The notes beneath the pieces were generated by a model. That model saw nothing but the letters and a program-made list of their open reading frames with translations, was not told the origin of the DNA and ran no database searches. 56,747 nucleotides of DNA from Diphasiastrum complanatum (taxonomy: Eukaryota > Streptophyta > Lycopodiopsida > Lycopodiales > Lycopodiaceae), in NCBI GenBank assembly GCA_029204225.1, contig MU833412.1, positions 1 through 56,747 of the forward strand, written 5' to 3'. Numbering within the stretch: the stretch's first letter is position 1; every line of letters starts with the position of its first letter. Shown piece by piece: positions 56,010 to 56,747 of this stretch. A program made the translations under genes and the position numbers.

Positions 56010-56747
56010 CATCTTTTGGAGGATCTTCTTGTGTACATGGAGCTATGCAAGTGGATGGATGTTATCTTGCTGTAAAATCAAGTAATGGATCTGGAAAACG
56101 AATTTTGTTCAATGACTTTGATGGTCAAGTTGAAGATCAAGAGGTTGATCTCAAAGCGCTTCAACTAGTCAAAAGGGAAGTTGGCAATTTGGAGCTAGTC
56201 AAGAGCATCAAAGGAGAGGTAATTGGCAAGGGTGTTATGGATCTATTTTTGCAGCATATTTAAGACTCAAGTAAGGTCAAAGGAGTAGCAAGGAAGTGTT
56301 GTTCAAGTTTACTTTACTTGCTCTATCTCATGTTTGAGCAATTTCATGTGGATGTGTGCAAATTGTCAAGATATGATAAAACTAGCTACATTGGTGAGCA
56401 TTGTTTTGATGTTGGATTTGTACTAGCATTCTTGGCTGATTTTGCTGATGGAAATGAAGCTATTGGAGGTGCATTATGTCACTCATCCATGGCTAAGTTC
56501 TCAAGTGTTGAGCTACTTGGTGCCAATACTTGGAGATTGTCAATTTTTGGTGAATTCATGGTCATTTTCTTGTGTCAAGTAGATCTTGAAGATGGACTAG
56601 TGCAAACTACTTGGTTTATGGAGTCATGTGGTGCTGGATTTGCATCATTAATGTACTCACCTACTCATGGATTTCCAAGGTTTGATGGTTTCTTGTGGCA
56701 AGATGAAGATGGAGGCTCATTCATGGAGTATCATGGTGGATACAAGG
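56010..56747 (+). other. RT-replacing segment of Copia family B, copy 2
   Basis: Where RT should begin (after SLMKSGT) the frame continues FGGSSCVHGAMQVDGCYL, SSNGSGKRILFNDFDGQ, EDQEVDLKALQLVKRE and NLELVKSIKGEVIGKG to a TAA near 56261. Beyond it come ARKCCSSLLYLLYLMFE, LADFADGNEAIGGALCHSSM and GFLWQDEDGGSFMEYHGG. Most of this is shared with 36160-36940. There is no YVDD, KWVF or RNase H motif. The origin is unknown and it runs past the window end. Confidence 0.7.

Larger units (their letters stand above)
52383..56747 (+). mobile_element. Copia family B, copy 2 (runs off the window end)
   Basis: Left LTR 52383-53032, PBS, leader, gag, protease and integrase in three frames, the pol linker, then a segment unrelated to RT. 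The expected right LTR lies beyond the window. Inserted in Copia C; the likely target sequence on the left is TGCAC (52378-52382). Confidence 0.9.

Overview
This window is nuclear DNA of a land plant. The evidence is Copia elements primed by initiator tRNA-Met, a Gypsy gag, a CACTA transposase, short GT-AG introns and a plant-type ABCG (PDR) transporter fragment. The sequence is AT-rich, repeat-rich and gene-poor. The very long (CT)n/(GA)n arrays, a Penelope-like reverse transcriptase and unfamiliar host-gene remnants would suit a non-seed plant such as a fern, lycophyte or bryophyte, but that is a guess. I see no intact host gene. The only long intact reading frame belongs to a retrotransposon.

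Layout. 1-4.9 kb: mostly anonymous, with a candidate LTR and two short minus-strand exons of unknown function. 4.95-8.6 kb: a non-autonomous Copia LTR (family C) joined to an inverted Copia gag-pol remnant, then a decayed ABCG transporter that still has its introns. 9.37-15.35 kb: a complete Copia element (family A) with 691-bp LTRs, a matching AAACA target duplication, PBS, PPT and a 1334-codon gag-pol; its reverse transcriptase has a small in-frame deletion. 15.5-24.3 kb: GA/CT arrays and two decayed minus-strand genes, one an FCP1/NIF-like HAD phosphatase and one with a ParB/sulfiredoxin-like segment. Two clusters of a short palindrome lie on either side of the ParB-like gene. 24.3-30.7 kb: small minus-strand exons with good splice sites from an unidentified gene, plus a 310-bp tandem repeat in an apparent intron.

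30.9-34.5 kb: a decayed Gypsy gag with LTR and PBS on the minus strand. 34.5-37.8 kb and 52.4 kb to the window end: two copies of Copia family B, in which the region expected to encode reverse transcriptase and RNase H is occupied by an unrelated sequence shared by both copies. 39.28-39.93 kb: a solo family-B LTR with a perfect 5-bp target duplication. 40.7-41.4 kb: a YIDD reverse transcriptase remnant. 41.5-45.75 kb: two nested or tandem minus-strand Copia family-D pieces with their LTRs. 45.75-46.3 kb: CACTA (TNP2) transposase remnant. 47.6-50.7 kb: a roughly 350-bp tandem array whose units carry GACGGC/GCCGTC inverted repeats. 50.7-52.4 kb: family C again as LTR-internal-LTR-internal, with a family-B element inserted in the second internal segment.

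The window therefore reads as a nest of retrotransposons around decayed genes. Most nonsense codons in the host-gene remnants could be single C-to-T changes of Gln or Arg codons, as expected in methylated, silenced DNA. The two points most worth following are the ParB-like gene with flanking palindrome clusters and the replacement segment of Copia family B. All coordinates, splice sites and family assignments were read by eye; no database search was run.
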